Source: Marichromatium bheemlicum
GTDB taxonomy: Bacteria; Pseudomonadota; Gammaproteobacteria; Chromatiales; Chromatiaceae
Assembly: GCF_012276755.1 (NCBI RefSeq)
Contig: NZ_JAAXKX010000011.1
Location: forward strand, 53,556 to 117,555
Reading direction: 5' to 3'
Length of the DNA: 64,000 nt
The notes beneath the pieces are model-generated. The model was not told where the DNA came from. It made no database searches and saw nothing but the letters and a program-made list of their open reading frames with translations. Shown one piece after another: positions 47,986 to 57,398 of this stretch; position 1 is the stretch's first letter, and each line of letters opens with the position of its first letter. The position numbers and the translations under genes were made by a program.

Positions 47986-49305
47986 ATGAGCAAGGCCCAC
48001 CCGATCGAGGGACTCTACGACCTGATCACCGGCGACGAGGACGCCCGTGTCTGCAAGGACATCCCCAGCGCCTCGTGCAACGATCAGCCGCGCAACTTCT
48101 TCGTCTATCTCGGCGCCAACCTGATGAGCAAGGTCGCCGACGAACTCTCCAGCGCCAAGCTGATCCTGCCCTGGCTGTTCGGCTATCTCGGCGCCCCCGG
48201 GCTGCTGGTCGGCCTGCTGGTACCGATCCGCGAGGCCGGGGTGCTGTTGCCACAGCTGGCAGTGGCCGCCTACATCCGCCGCCTGCCGCTGCGCAAGGGG
48301 GTGTGGATCCTCGGCTCGGTGCTCTCGGCGCTGGCCCTGGCGCTGATGGCCGTCGCCGCGCTGACCCTGGAGGGCGCGCTCGCCGGCTGGACCATCATCG
48401 CCCTGCTGGTGGTCTTCAGCCTGGCGCGCGGACTGTGCTCGGTCTCGGCCAAGGACGTCCTCGGCAAGACCGTCTCCAAATCCAGGCGCGGCAACCTGAT
48501 GGGGCTCTCGGCGGGGGTCGCCGGACTCGCCACCCTGGCGCTCGGTCTCTATCTGCAGTTCGTCGCCGACGCCCACGCCAATATCCTGATCTTTGTCGCC
48601 CTACTGCTCGGCGGGGCGCTCTGCTTCCTGCTCGGCGCCTTGGTGTTCAGCCTGATCCGCGAACAGCCGGGCGCCACCGAGGGTGGCGGCAACGCCATCG
48701 CGACCGCGCTCGAGAGCATCGGTCTACTGCGCAGCGATGCTGACTTCCGTCGCTTCGTGATCGCCCGCTCGGCGCTGCTGAGCGTCGCCCTCGCCCCGCC
48801 CTTCTATGTCCTGCTGGCACAGGCGCAGAGCGGCGGCGACCTCTCCGGCCTCGGGCTGCTGATCATCGCCAACGGTATCGCCGGCAGCCTCAGCGCACCG
48901 CTGTGGGGCCGGCTCGGCGACCGCTCGGCGCGTCTGGCGATGGCCCTCGCCGCCGCCCTGGCCGGCGCGATCGGGCTGCTGACCTGGGCGCTGGCGGCCA
49001 GCGCCAGCCCGCTGCTCGCCGACCCGCTGGCCTTCGCCGGACTCTTCCTGGTGCTCGGCATCGCCCACGCCGGGGTGCGACTCGGTCGCAAGGTCTATCT
49101 GGTCGACATGGCCACCAGCGAGACCCGTGCGGCCATGGTCGCGGTCAGCAACACCGTGATCGGCGTGGTGATGCTCGCCGGCGGCCTGATCGGCGTGCTC
49201 GGCGACCACTACGGCGCCGCCAGCGTGATCCTCGTCCTCGCCCTCGGCGCACTGTTCGCCGCGCTCTACGTCATGCGACTGCGCGAGGTCTCGGAGCCGG
49301 GCTGA
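47986..49305 (+). CDS. MFS transporter
   Basis: This 439-residue inner-membrane protein has about 12 hydrophobic helices. The N-terminus (about 35 residues) is hydrophilic and Cys-bearing, then PRNFFVYLGANLMSKVADEL leads into TM1. The loop between TM2 and TM3 (AAYIRRLPLRKGVWILGSVL) and the central GRLGDRSARLAMALA fit MFS patterns. Substrate unknown. It starts 12 bp after the SDR gene and is likely co-transcribed with it. The GTG three bases earlier is an alternative start. Confidence 0.85.
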   Translation: MSKAHPIEGLYDLITGDEDARVCKDIPSASCNDQPRNFFVYLGANLMSKVADELSSAKLILPWLFGYLGAPGLLVGLLVPIREAGVLLPQLAVAAYIRRLPLRKGVWILGSVLSALALALMAVAALTLEGALAGWTIIALLVVFSLARGLCSVSAKDVLGKTVSKSRRGNLMGLSAGVAGLATLALGLYLQFVADAHANILIFVALLLGGALCFLLGALVFSLIREQPGATEGGGNAIATALESIGLLRSDADFRRFVIARSALLSVALAPPFYVLLAQAQSGGDLSGLGLLIIANGIAGSLSAPLWGRLGDRSARLAMALAAALAGAIGLLTWALAASASPLLADPLAFAGLFLVLGIAHAGVRLGRKVYLVDMATSETRAAMVAVSNTVIGVVMLAGGLIGVLGDHYGAASVILVLALGALFAALYVMRLREVSEPG

Positions 49306-49325
49306 ACAAGGTCGCCGGCTGGAAA

Positions 49326-49530
49326 GGTTGAACCGCAAAGGTTGAACCGCAAAGCCGCAAAGAGCGCGAAGGAGAAAAAAGCCTCCAGCAGTCAGCCTCC
49401 AGTCGCCACGGGCGAGCGCCATCGACAACAGCACGGCTTGGGCGCCAGTGTTTGAGGACAGACAGCCGCTGGCGGCTGGTCGCCGTCAACCTGAACCTCT
49501 TCGCGTTCTTCGCGGCTTTGCGGTTCAATC
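49326..49530. repeat. intergenic repeat element E3
   Basis: A 205-bp element with the left end at 49326-49370 (its first 15 bases, gttgaaccgcaaag, are duplicated) and the inverted right end at about 49497-49530. Internally it carries ggcgccagtgtttgagga, the reverse complement of a segment in E2, so the two are inserted in opposite orientation. A run of ggcggctggc units (49555-49585) flanks it. Confidence 0.85.
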
Positions 49531-49633
49531 CGCTGGCGACTGGAGGCTGATAGCTGGCGGCTGGCGGCTGGCGGCTGGCGACTGAAAAATCCCTTATGCT
49601 CGACGGACCGTCATCGGAGCGCTGGAGGACATC

Positions 49634-50128
49634 ATGTCCCAATCCCGTCATCTGCGACTGCTGGTGATCGCAGCATGCTGTTGCGCGCCGGTACGGGCGG
49701 AGGTCTATCGCTGCGAGGACGCAACCGGGGTGCGCTATCAGCAATCGCCTTGCGAGCGTGGCGAGCACGCGCGCCGGGTCGAGACCGAGCCGGTCGACCG
49801 CGCCGAGGCCGAGGCCTCCGAGGCACGCGCCGCACGCATCCGCGCGCAACTGGAGCAGGAACGCGCGCGCGATCGCGCCGAGGCCGAGGCACGCCGGGCG
49901 CGCGAACTCGAGGAGCGGCGCGTCGAGGCCGAGGAACGCCGCGCGGCGGCGGCCGAGCGCCGCGCCGAGATCGAGGCGGCACGTCCGACGGCCCCACCGG
50001 CGATCTACCTCACCCCACCGCCGCGTCGCCCACCACCCTGGGTGCGACCACCCCACCCCCGACCGCAACCGCCCGAACCGGAACCCGAGACCAAACCGGG
50101 CTTCCGGCTGACCCCGCACCCGGGATAG
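49634..50128 (+). CDS. DUF4124 domain protein with charged coiled-coil
   Basis: This 164-residue secreted protein has a signal peptide (about residues 1-22, cut before EVYRCEDATG). The DUF4124 domain (VYRCEDATGVRYQQSPCERG) carries two Cys likely in a disulfide. It is followed by an Arg/Glu/Ala-rich helix of about 70 residues and a Pro-rich tail (PPPRRPPPWVRPPHPRPQPP). The family is common in Gammaproteobacteria and of unknown function. GGAGGAC precedes the ATG. It is bracketed by elements E3 and E4. Confidence 0.85.
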   Translation: MSQSRHLRLLVIAACCCAPVRAEVYRCEDATGVRYQQSPCERGEHARRVETEPVDRAEAEASEARAARIRAQLEQERARDRAEAEARRARELEERRVEAEERRAAAAERRAEIEAARPTAPPAIYLTPPPRRPPPWVRPPHPRPQPPEPEPETKPGFRLTPHPG

Positions 50129-50150
50129 TACGACGGGACGAAGCCGCCAG

Positions 50151-50297
50151 GATTGAACCGCAAAGGCGCGAAGCGCGCAAAGTGCATGATGTGTGATGTC
50201 GGCGTGAGGCCACAGGCAGCGCGGGTCTGTACCCACTGGCGGCTGATCGCTGGCGGCTTATTCCCCTTTGCGTCCTTTGCAGCTTTGCGGTTCAATC
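50151..50297. repeat. intergenic repeat element E4
   Basis: The smallest copy, 147 bp, with ends at 50151-50182 and inverted at 50266-50297. It sits between the convergent DUF4124 and rnhB genes. Subterminal ggcggctgatcgctggcgg is shared with E2. Confidence 0.85.
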
Positions 50298-50325
50298 CGC
50301 TGGCGGCTTTCCCGCCCCACCCCGA

Positions 50326-50910
50326 TTACCCCGCCTCGAGCAGTCGCTTGACCGGGCCGAAGCCGCGGCGGTGGGTGGGACAGGGGCCGAGGCGCTGGAG
50401 GGCCTCGATATGGGCGCGGGTGGGATAGCCCTTGTGGCCGGCGAAGCCGTAGCCGGGGTAATCACGCTCGTAGTCGAGCATCAGCCGGTCGCGAGCGACC
50501 TTGGCGATGATCGAGGCGGCGGCGATCTCGGGCACCAGTGCATCACCGCCGACCACGGCGCGCACCTCCAGCCCCGCGGGCAGCTCTGGACAGCGGTTGC
50601 CGTCGACCAGCACCAGCTCGGGCGCGATGGCCAGCCCCTCGACGGCGCGGCGCATCGCCAACATCGAGGCGTGGAGGATGTTGAGTGTCTCGATCTCCTC
50701 GACGCTACCCCAGGCCAGCGACCAGGCCAGGGCACGTTCGCGGATAGCGTCATAGAGCACCTCGCGACGCTTGGCGCTGAGCCGTTTGGAATCGTCGAGT
50801 CCGGCGATCGGGCGGCTGGGGTCGAGGATCACCGCGGCGGCGGCGACCGGGCCGGCGAGCGGGCCGCGGCCGGCCTCGTCGACGCCGGCGGTGAGGACGG
50901 GGGCGGTCAT
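50326..50910 (-). CDS. rnhB: ribonuclease HII
   Basis: RNase HII cuts RNA in RNA-DNA hybrids and starts removal of single ribonucleotides. The 194-residue protein has [14 protein letters not shown] with the first acidic active-site pair, a second acidic site in [23 protein letters not shown] and [15 protein letters not shown]. The start at 50910 overlaps lpxB by 4 bp. The lpxA-lpxB-rnhB order is canonical. Confidence 0.96.
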   Translation of the reverse strand: MTAPVLTAGVDEAGRGPLAGPVAAAAVILDPSRPIAGLDDSKRLSAKRREVLYDAIRERALAWSLAWGSVEEIETLNILHASMLAMRRAVEGLAIAPELVLVDGNRCPELPAGLEVRAVVGGDALVPEIAAASIIAKVARDRLMLDYERDYPGYGFAGHKGYPTRAHIEALQRLGPCPTHRRGFGPVKRLLEAG

Positions 50911-52064
50911 CTCGGGGTCTCTCCGATCAGGTCGAGCACTGCGCGCGCGGCCTCACGGGCGGCGTCGCAGCGCAGGTCACGGTGGATACGCGCGTACTCG
51001 CGCTCGATCTCGGCGCGACGCGCCTGGTCGTCGAGCAGCTCGAGCAGCGCCGGGGCGAGCAGCTCGGCGCGACAGCGCGATTGCACGAACTCGGGGGCGA
51101 GTTCGCGCCCGGCAAGCAGGTTGGCCATGGCGATGTGCGGCACCTTGACCAGCCCGAGCTGCTTGACCAGGTGATAGGTCAGCGGATGGAGACGGTAGCC
51201 GACCAGCATCGGCCGTCCGAGCAGCAGTCCCTCCAGGGTCGCAGTCCCCGAGGCGGTGAGCACCACATCGGCGGCGCTCATCGCCTCGCGTCCCTGGCCC
51301 TCGAGCAGGGTCAGCGGAAGCTCCGGGGCGCAGCGTCGCAGCTCGGCGCGGAAGCGCTCACCGACCCGGGTGTTGATCAACGGCACCACGAACCGCAGCC
51401 CGGGCCGTGCGGCGTGGGCCGCGCGGGCGGTCTCGATAAAGGGCGCGGCGAGGCGCTCGACCTCGCCCATGCGGCTGCCCGGGAGCAGCGCCACCAGCGG
51501 CGCCTCGGGGTCGAGCCCAAGCTCGGCGCGGGCGACCGCGCGATCGACCTCGAAGGGGATCTCGTCGGCCAGCGGGTGGCCGACATAGCGCGCCGGCACC
51601 CCGTGCTCGCGCAGGAAGCGCTCCTCGAAGGGGAAGATACTGAGCATCAGGTCGACGGCGCGGCGGATCCCCTTGACCCGCCCCGGTCGCCACGCCCAGA
51701 CAGTGGGGCTGACCAGGTGCACGGTACGGATGCCGGCACGCCGCGCGCGCCGCTCGAGCCCGAGGTTGAAGTCCGGGGCATCGACCCCGATCAGCACCGC
51801 CGGGCGCTCGCGCAGCATGAAGCGCAGCAGCTCGCGGCGCAGCCCGAGCAGCTCACGCAGCTGGCCGAGCACCTCGGTCAGGCCCATCACCGAGAGCCGC
51901 TCCATCTCGAACAGGCTCTCGCAGCCGAGCGCCTGCATCCGTGGTCCGGCGACGCCGACGAAGCGCACCCGGGTGTCACCGAGCTGGCGTTGCAGCTCAC
52001 GCACCACGGCGGCGCCGAGCAGGTCGCCCGAGGGTTCGTTGGCGACGATGCCGATGGTCAGCAT
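50907..52064 (-). CDS. lpxB: lipid-A-disaccharide synthase
   Basis: LpxB joins UDP-diacylglucosamine and lipid X to form the lipid A disaccharide at the inner membrane. The 385-residue GT19 protein has [44 protein letters not shown] [17 protein letters not shown] and [22 protein letters not shown] at 52064. It follows lpxA by 33 bp. Confidence 0.96.
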   Translation of the reverse strand: MLTIGIVANEPSGDLLGAAVVRELQRQLGDTRVRFVGVAGPRMQALGCESLFEMERLSVMGLTEVLGQLRELLGLRRELLRFMLRERPAVLIGVDAPDFNLGLERRARRAGIRTVHLVSPTVWAWRPGRVKGIRRAVDLMLSIFPFEERFLREHGVPARYVGHPLADEIPFEVDRAVARAELGLDPEAPLVALLPGSRMGEVERLAAPFIETARAAHAARPGLRFVVPLINTRVGERFRAELRRCAPELPLTLLEGQGREAMSAADVVLTASGTATLEGLLLGRPMLVGYRLHPLTYHLVKQLGLVKVPHIAMANLLAGRELAPEFVQSRCRAELLAPALLELLDDQARRAEIEREYARIHRDLRCDAAREAARAVLDLIGETPR

Positions 52065-52097
52065 GACAGAGGCTCCGCAGGGGGGCGCGACCCGAGG

Positions 52098-52868
52098 TCA
52101 GCGCACGATGCCGCGCGCGCTGGCGGCGATGAAGTCGATCAGTGGGCGCAGCTCAGGGGTCTCGGTGGTCATCGCGGCGATGCGCTCGAGCGCCTCCTCG
52201 CGTCTGAGTCCGGCGAGATAGAGGGTGCGATAGGCGCGCTTGATCGCCTGGATGGCCGCTGCCTCGAAACCACGCCGACGCAGCCCCTCGCTGTTGATAC
52301 CGTGCGGGGCGGCGGGATGCCCTCCGACGGTGACATAGGGCGGCACGTCGCGCCCGAGCACGGTCCCCATCGCGCAGAAACTGTGGGCACCGAGCCGACT
52401 GAACTGGTGGACGATGGTGAAGCCGCCGAGGATCGCCCAGTCCTGCACCTCGACGTGACCACCGAGCGAGGCGGCGTTGGCCATGATCACGTCGTTGCCG
52501 ATACGGCAGTCGTGGGCGACGTGGGTGTAGGCCATCAGCAGGTTGTCGTCGCCGATCCGGGTCACACCCTGATCCTGGATGGTGCCACGGTGGATGGTGA
52601 CGAACTCGCGGATCTGGTTGCGATCGCCGATCTCCAGCCGGGTCGGCTCGCCGGCGTACTTCTTGTCCTGCGGATCCTCGCCGATCGAGGTGAATTGGAA
52701 GATGCGGTTGTCGCGCCCGATCCGGGTCCGCCCGCGCACCACCGCGTGCGGACCGATCCGGGTCCCGGCGCCGATCTCGACCTCGGGGCCGATCACCGCG
52801 AAGGGGCCGACCTCGACCCCGGGGTCGAGGCGGGCGCCCGGGTCAACGAGGGCGCTGGGATGGATCAA
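52098..52868 (-). CDS. lpxA: UDP-N-acetylglucosamine acyltransferase
   Basis: LpxA starts lipid A synthesis by acylating UDP-GlcNAc. The 256-residue left-handed beta-helix protein is built of hexapeptide repeats after [13 protein letters not shown], with the catalytic His in [16 protein letters not shown] use a TTG start at 52868, which overlaps the fabZ stop (TTGA) and gives the standard N-terminus; an in-frame GTG at 52892 inside fabZ is an alternative. Confidence 0.94.
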   Translation of the reverse strand: MIHPSALVDPGARLDPGVEVGPFAVIGPEVEIGAGTRIGPHAVVRGRTRIGRDNRIFQFTSIGEDPQDKKYAGEPTRLEIGDRNQIREFVTIHRGTIQDQGVTRIGDDNLLMAYTHVAHDCRIGNDVIMANAASLGGHVEVQDWAILGGFTIVHQFSRLGAHSFCAMGTVLGRDVPPYVTVGGHPAAPHGINSEGLRRRGFEAAAIQAIKRAYRTLYLAGLRREEALERIAAMTTETPELRPLIDFIAASARGIVR

Positions 52869-53365
52869 GCAGTGAAGTCCCGGGCGGTACACATGATCTC
52901 GGCGGTGGCGACCACCTGGTCATCGACCCGGGCCTCGCCGTCGAACTTCCAGATACCGCGGCGCACCGGCCCCAGCCGCACCTCCATGATCAGCTGATCA
53001 CCAGGCTCGACCGGTCGTTTGAAACGCGCCTTGTCGATGCCGACGAAGTAGTAGAGCGACTTCTCGCTGACCTCCTCGGGACGCGAGGCCATCGCCAAGA
53101 GCCCCGTGGCCTGGGCCATGGCCTCGACGATCAGCACACCCGGCATCACCGGACGCACTGGGAAATGGCCGGTGAAGAAGGGCTCGTTGAAGGAGACGTT
53201 CTTCATCGCGATCAGATACTCCTCGACCTTGTAGTCGAGCACCCGATCGACCAGCAGGAAGGGATAGCGATGCGGCAGCAGACTCATCACCTTGTGGATG
53301 TCCATCGTCTTGCCTGCGTCCTGCATCTGCGCGGAATCCACCGGCGCAACCTGAGATCCCGCCAT
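52865..53365 (-). CDS. fabZ: 3-hydroxyacyl-ACP dehydratase FabZ
   Basis: FabZ dehydrates 3-hydroxyacyl-ACP in fatty acid synthesis and competes with LpxA/LpxD for the same pool. The hotdog-fold core starts [20 protein letters not shown]; catalytic His and Glu lie in [13 protein letters not shown] and VEAMAQATG. The ATG at 53365 overlaps the lpxD stop (TGATG) and gives 166 residues with a ~22-residue N-terminal extension over the usual ~145 aa. An internal ATG at MDIHKV (about 53302) would give the common length. Confidence 0.94.
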   Translation of the reverse strand: MAGSQVAPVDSAQMQDAGKTMDIHKVMSLLPHRYPFLLVDRVLDYKVEEYLIAMKNVSFNEPFFTGHFPVRPVMPGVLIVEAMAQATGLLAMASRPEEVSEKSLYYFVGIDKARFKRPVEPGDQLIMEVRLGPVRRGIWKFDGEARVDDQVVATAEIMCTARDFTA

Positions 53366-54420
53366 CAGCAATCCCCCTGCCCTGTTGTCTGTTTCATTGT
53401 TTTGATGCTTGCCTCTAGCTGTTTGACTCGGCGCGTCAGCTCGTCGAGGTGTCTGAAGCGCGCCACATTACGCCGCCACTCCGCGCTCGGCATCGCCGGG
53501 ATGCCGCTGCTGTAGAGCCCGGGCTCGGGGAAGGAGCGGGTCACCATGGCCATCCCGGTGAAGTGGACATGGTCGCCGATCTCGAGATGACCGGCCATGC
53601 CGACAGCCCCGGCGATGGTGCAGTTACGCCCGATCCGCGTCGAGCCCGAGATCCCGGTGTTGGCGGCGATGGCGGTATTGTCGCCAATTTCGACGTTGTG
53701 GCCGATCTGGATGTGGTTGTCCAGCTTGACCCCGTCGCCGATCCGGGTATCGCCGATCGCACCGCGATCGACCGAGGTGTTGGCGCCGATCTCGACGTCA
53801 TCGCCGAGCACCGCCCGCCCGATCTGGGGGAGACGTTCCCAACGTTCGCCGTCCTTGGCAAAACCAAAGCCCTCGCGACCGATCACCGCGCCAGGGTGGA
53901 GCAGCGCGCGCGCGCCGACCACCGTGCCCTCACACAGGGTCACCCGCGCCACCAGACGCGACTCGGCACCGATCCGGACTCCGCGCCCGATGACGCAGCT
54001 CGGACCGACGAATGCCCCGGGGCCGATCTCGGCCTCGGCCTCGACCACGGAGAGTGGGCCGATCCAGGCGCTGGGATCGATCCGCGCGGTGGGGTCGACG
54101 ACGGCGCTGGGGTGTACACCACCGACGACCGGATCACGCGGGTGGAGGATGCGCGCGGCACGGGCGAAGGTGAGGTAGGGATTGTCGCTGACCAACACCG
54201 CGCCGGGGGCATGCTCGGCGTCGGCGGCGGTGAGGATCACCGCGCCGGCATGGGTCTCGGCCAGGTGTCGACGATATTTCGGATCGCCGAGAAAGCTCAG
54301 GCTGTCCGGGGTCGCGTCGGTCAGCTGAGCGACGCGCGTGAGACGGATCTCACCATCACCACGCAGCGACGCGCCGAGGCGCGCCGCGAGTTCTTTCAAA
54401 CTGATTTCCAAGGGGTTCAC
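53365..54420 (-). CDS. lpxD: UDP-3-O-(3-hydroxyacyl)glucosamine N-acyltransferase
   Basis: LpxD adds the second acyl chain in lipid A synthesis. The 351-residue protein has the uridine-binding N-terminal domain ([20 protein letters not shown]), a hexapeptide left-handed beta-helix with the catalytic His in [14 protein letters not shown], and a C-terminal helix. The GTG at 54420 is the start used here; a TTG nine bases later with GAGG upstream is possible. It couples to fabZ. Confidence 0.95.
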   Translation of the reverse strand: MNPLEISLKELAARLGASLRGDGEIRLTRVAQLTDATPDSLSFLGDPKYRRHLAETHAGAVILTAADAEHAPGAVLVSDNPYLTFARAARILHPRDPVVGGVHPSAVVDPTARIDPSAWIGPLSVVEAEAEIGPGAFVGPSCVIGRGVRIGAESRLVARVTLCEGTVVGARALLHPGAVIGREGFGFAKDGERWERLPQIGRAVLGDDVEIGANTSVDRGAIGDTRIGDGVKLDNHIQIGHNVEIGDNTAIAANTGISGSTRIGRNCTIAGAVGMAGHLEIGDHVHFTGMAMVTRSFPEPGLYSSGIPAMPSAEWRRNVARFRHLDELTRRVKQLEASIKTMKQTTGQGDC

Positions 54421-54451
54421 CTCTGGGCGGCCGGCGCGCGCTAGGCGTCGG

Positions 54452-54973
54452 TCACCGTTGCTCGAACTCCGCCTTGAGGCGTTCGATGACCAGATCGGAG
54501 ATATCGATACGATCGCTGAAGTAGACCACGCCCTCGGTGATCACCAGGTCGATCTCCTGCTCCTTGGCCAGCTCCACGACCACCTCCTGGACCTGGCGGG
54601 CCAGCTTGGTACGCAGCTCGTTCTGGCGCAGCACGAAGTCCTCCTGGAACTCGTCGCGGGCATACTTCAGCTTGCGGGTGCGGCTGCGGATGTCGTTCTG
54701 CAGCCGCTGGATCTCGTTCTCACTCATCAGCGGACCGTCGCGCTCGAGCTTGCGCTGCAGCGCAGCGATCTGTTCCTGCTGCTCACGCAGGGTACGCTCG
54801 CGCTCCTCGAGTTCGCGCTGCAGGGCATCACCCGCGGCATCGTACTGGGGCGACTGTTCGACCACCCGGTTGGGATCGACCACCGCGATGCGATAGCCCT
54901 CGAGATCCTCCTCGGCCTGGAGCTGGGCCGTCCCCAGCAACAAGGCGAGCGAGACGATGAGACGCAAATTCAC
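54452..54973 (-). CDS. skp: OmpH/Skp family periplasmic chaperone
   Basis: Skp holds unfolded outer-membrane proteins in the periplasm for delivery to BamA. The 173-residue protein has a signal peptide (about residues 1-18) and RIAVVDPNRVVEQSPQYDAA, followed by a long charged coiled-coil (about residues 50-130) and the short beta return LVITEGVVYFSDRIDISDLV. The GTG at 54973 has AAAGGAGGG upstream at good spacing. It lies 16 bp after bamA in the conserved order. Confidence 0.94.
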   Translation of the reverse strand: MNLRLIVSLALLLGTAQLQAEEDLEGYRIAVVDPNRVVEQSPQYDAAGDALQRELEERERTLREQQEQIAALQRKLERDGPLMSENEIQRLQNDIRSRTRKLKYARDEFQEDFVLRQNELRTKLARQVQEVVVELAKEQEIDLVITEGVVYFSDRIDISDLVIERLKAEFEQR

Positions 54974-54989
54974 GCTACCCTCCTTTGGA

Positions 54990-57320
54990 TCAGAAGGTCT
55001 GGCCGAACCCGAACTGGAACACCTGGGTCTCGTCGCCATCCTTCTCGTTGAGCGGATAGGCCACGCTCACCGACAGTGCCCCGACCGGTGAGAGCCAGCT
55101 CACCGACAAGCCTGCCGAGTAGCGCAGGTCGCCGAGGTCGAAACCGGTGTTGTCGACCAGCGAGGAGTCGTCGGTCAGCCAGACGTTGCCGAAATCGAAG
55201 AAGGCGCCGAGTCGCAGCGTCTTCTCGAACTCGCCACCGACCGGTGGCGGGGCGAACAGCTCGACGCTACCGGCCAGCTTGAGGTTACCGCCGACCGGGT
55301 CGTTGGTCCTCAGCTCGCGCGGTCCCAGGGTGTTGGCCTGCCAGCCACGCACCGAGCGCGGACCACCGGCGTAGAAATTCTCGAAGAAGGGCAGGACATC
55401 GACATCGCCATAGCCGTCGCCATAGGCGATGTCGCCACTGAGCGAGAAGACGAAGCGCGAGGTCAGCGGGATATAGAGCTGATCGCGATAGGTCAGCTTG
55501 TAGTACTCCAGATCGCTGCCCGGCAGGGCGACCTCGGCGCGCAGGGTGCGTAACGACCCACGGGTCGGGAACAGCGCCGTATCACGCGAATCGTTGGAGT
55601 AACTCGCCGAGATCACGAGGTCGTTAAAGGTGTTGCCGTTACGCGCGACGAAGTCCTGGGCGAGGTCGGACTCGCCCGGCGAGAAGTCGGTGTACTGGTA
55701 GCGCATGCCGAGTCCGGCACGGCTGGTGTCGGAGATCGGCAACCCGAAGGAGAAACCGGCGACACCGACGTCGGTGGAGTAGTCAGCGCCGATCAGCTCG
55801 TCGTAGTCGGTCTCCTGGTAGGAGAGGTTGAAGCCGCGACTGATGCCATCGACCGTGTAGTACGGATTGGTGTAGGCGAGCTGATAGCGACGGTTGGCGG
55901 TACTGGTGTTGAAGGCGAGCGCCACGCGCTTGCCGGTACCGAGGAAGTTGTTCTGGGTGACGCTGGCGTTGAGCAAGATGCCTTGCGACTGCGAGAAGCC
56001 GATACCGGCGGCGAGGTTGCCCGCGGGCTTCTCCTCGACGGTGACGTCGACGTCGACCTGATCGGGCGAGCCAGGGACCGGCGGGGTCTCGATGCTGACA
56101 TCGTCAAAGTAACCGAGCCGCTGCAGCCGTTCGCGCGACTTGCGCACCAGGTCAGCGGAGAACCAGGCGGTCTCGAGCTGTCGCATTTCGCGCCGCAGCA
56201 CCTCGTCGCGGGTGCGGGTATTGCCCTTCATGTTGACGCGACGAACATAGACACGCTTACCGGGGTCGACGAAGAAGGTTACCGCCACCTCGTGCGCCTC
56301 CTCGTCGATCTCGGGCACGGTGTTGACGTTGGCGAAGGCATAGCCCTCGTCGCCGAGCAGGTTAGAGATGCGCTCGGCGCTCTCGGTGACGTGTTTGCGC
56401 GAGAACAACGCGCCGCGTTTAAGCTCGATCAGCGGGAAGAGCTTCTCGGTCGGGACCGAGGGCTCGCCGGCGAGCTGGATGTCGCTGATGCGGTAGGGTT
56501 CACCCTCGTCGATGACGACGGTGACATAGATCTCCTGCTTGTCGGCGCTGATCGAGACCTGGGTCGACTTGATCTCGAACTTGATGTAGCCGCGATCGAG
56601 ATAGAAGGCGCGCAGCCGTTCCAGGTCACCGGCGAGCTTCTGCTTGGAGTACTGGTCGTTCTTCGAGTAGAACGAACTCCAACGCGTCGGCCCCAGCTCG
56701 AACTGCTGGCGCAACGCCTTCTCGCTGAAGGCGGCGTTGCCGATGATGTTGATCTGTTTGATGCGCGCGGTCAGCCCCTCGGTGATCTCGATGCGCACCG
56801 CCACGCGGTTGCGCTCGAGCGGTGAGACGGTCGACTGTACCAACACGCCGTACTTGCCACGCGCGAAGTACTGACGCTCGAGTTCCTGCTCGATACGATC
56901 GAGCACCGAGCGGTTGAACACCCGCCCCTCCTTGAGGCCGATGTCGGCGAGCGCGGCATCGAGCGCCTTGGTCTCGATGTCCTTGTTACCGACGATCTCG
57001 ATCTCGGCGATCGCCGGACGCTCGCGCACCCACAGCACCAGCACGTTGCCGTCGCGCTCGACGCGGACGTCGTCGAAGAAGCCGGTGCGATAGAGCGAGC
57101 GGATGATGCCGCCGGTGACGCCGTCGCCGACGGTGTCGCCGACCTGCACCGGCAGGTAGTTGAACACCGTTCCCGGGGCGATACGCTGCAGCCCCTCGAC
57201 ACGGATGTCAGCGATCTGGAACACCTCGGCCAACGCCGAGACGGGAGTCGTCAGCAGCAGGACGAGCAGCAGGATCGGTCGCCGGACGCGGCCGCGTGGA
57301 TTCGGAGATATCGCGCGCAA
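54990..57320 (-). CDS. bamA: outer membrane protein assembly factor BamA
   Basis: BamA is the outer-membrane pore that inserts beta-barrel proteins. The 776-residue protein has a signal peptide (to about residue 31), five POTRA domains (about 32-430, beginning FQIADIRVEGLQRIAPGTVF) and a 16-strand barrel. The barrel holds the conserved loop GGPRSVRGWQANTLGPRE (VRGF/W lock motif) and a C-terminal strand ending QFGFGQTF with the terminal Phe. The start appears to be TTG at 57320. It is in the standard rseP-bamA-skp order. Confidence 0.95.
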   Translation of the reverse strand: MRAISPNPRGRVRRPILLLVLLLTTPVSALAEVFQIADIRVEGLQRIAPGTVFNYLPVQVGDTVGDGVTGGIIRSLYRTGFFDDVRVERDGNVLVLWVRERPAIAEIEIVGNKDIETKALDAALADIGLKEGRVFNRSVLDRIEQELERQYFARGKYGVLVQSTVSPLERNRVAVRIEITEGLTARIKQINIIGNAAFSEKALRQQFELGPTRWSSFYSKNDQYSKQKLAGDLERLRAFYLDRGYIKFEIKSTQVSISADKQEIYVTVVIDEGEPYRISDIQLAGEPSVPTEKLFPLIELKRGALFSRKHVTESAERISNLLGDEGYAFANVNTVPEIDEEAHEVAVTFFVDPGKRVYVRRVNMKGNTRTRDEVLRREMRQLETAWFSADLVRKSRERLQRLGYFDDVSIETPPVPGSPDQVDVDVTVEEKPAGNLAAGIGFSQSQGILLNASVTQNNFLGTGKRVALAFNTSTANRRYQLAYTNPYYTVDGISRGFNLSYQETDYDELIGADYSTDVGVAGFSFGLPISDTSRAGLGMRYQYTDFSPGESDLAQDFVARNGNTFNDLVISASYSNDSRDTALFPTRGSLRTLRAEVALPGSDLEYYKLTYRDQLYIPLTSRFVFSLSGDIAYGDGYGDVDVLPFFENFYAGGPRSVRGWQANTLGPRELRTNDPVGGNLKLAGSVELFAPPPVGGEFEKTLRLGAFFDFGNVWLTDDSSLVDNTGFDLGDLRYSAGLSVSWLSPVGALSVSVAYPLNEKDGDETQVFQFGFGQTF

Positions 57321-57398
57321 GAGAGAGTCCTCTGGATCGAGCCGAGTGTGCGACGCAGTCGACGGTCGAGGGGCGCTAGTATAAGGGATCGCGAGGAT

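Noticed and set aside
49271..50236. 321-codon minus-strand frame containing Asn-Arg-Lys-Ala-Ala-Lys motifs
   Set aside because: It crosses repeat elements E3 and E4 and is antisense to the DUF4124 gene; the motif is simply the translated repeat end.
50982..52997. 671-codon plus-strand open frame
   Set aside because: Antisense to lpxB and lpxA, both intact and in the canonical order.
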